Part shown: in pieces, positions 13,976 through 13,976 of the stretch | Numbering within the stretch: position 1 is the stretch's first letter | Layout: each line of letters begins with the position of its first letter | Assembly (NCBI GenBank): GCA_964389365.1 | Contig: CAYMDO010000040.1 | Coordinates: 1-13,976 of the forward strand | Source of the DNA: UBA993 sp964389365 | GTDB lineage: Bacteria; Bacillota; Dethiobacteria; DTU022 | Direction of reading: 5' to 3' | DNA length: 13,976 nucleotides | Notes under the pieces: model-generated | Database searches by the model: none | What the model was told of the DNA's origin: nothing | What the model saw: the letters and a program-made list of their open reading frames with translations, nothing else | Position numbers and translations under genes: made by a program

Positions 13976-13976
13976 G

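Overview
The window looks like chromosomal DNA of a low-to-moderate-GC Gram-positive anaerobe, most likely a Clostridia-class Bacillota. The grounds are strong AAGGAGG-type ribosome binding sites, frequent GTG/TTG starts, a lipobox-anchored binding protein instead of a free periplasmic one, a DUF3343/cysteine desulfurase pair typical of anaerobic Firmicutes, and the gene order yebC-ruvC-ruvA-ruvB-DUF2905-queA. Species cannot be named from the sequence. Family names come from recognising motifs by eye; no database search was run.

Region 1 (about 130-5391, + strand) is a complete branched-chain-amino-acid-type (HAAT) ABC importer operon. A near-perfect sigma-A promoter (130-159) and a leader of about 195 nt precede a lipoprotein substrate-binding protein. 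An 11-bp hairpin follows, then two ATPases (LivG-like, LivF-like) and two permeases (LivH-like, LivM-like), joined by overlaps of 1-7 nt. A rho-independent terminator (5366-5395) ends the operon.

Region 2 (5357-7787, - strand) runs convergently toward the importer: a DUF3343 putative Se/S carrier, an overlapping SufS-like cysteine desulfurase-family protein, and then an EamA/DMT-type exporter. A 365-nt intergenic region (7788-8152) separates this group from a divergently transcribed LysR regulator (8153-9058). That region carries a good LysR-gene promoter and an 8-bp inverted repeat that could be an operator. Together these genes look like a sulfur/selenium handling module, but no selD, selA or tRNA-Sec is in view.

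Region 3 (9078-13975, + strand) starts with a QueT-type ECF transporter S component (queuosine precursor uptake) behind its own promoter. It continues with yebC, ruvC, ruvA, ruvB, a small DUF2905 membrane protein and queA. RuvABC process Holliday junctions, QueA makes epoxyqueuosine in tRNA, and QueT presumably supplies its precursor, so queuosine genes flank a recombination cluster. The window ends just after the queA stop codon.

No CRISPR array, insertion sequence, rRNA or tRNA was seen. Most of the window is conventional. The less ordinary points are the divergent Se/S-type module with its candidate operator, the one-sided ABC signature degeneration in the importer, and the terminator that doubles as coding sequence for the convergent gene.
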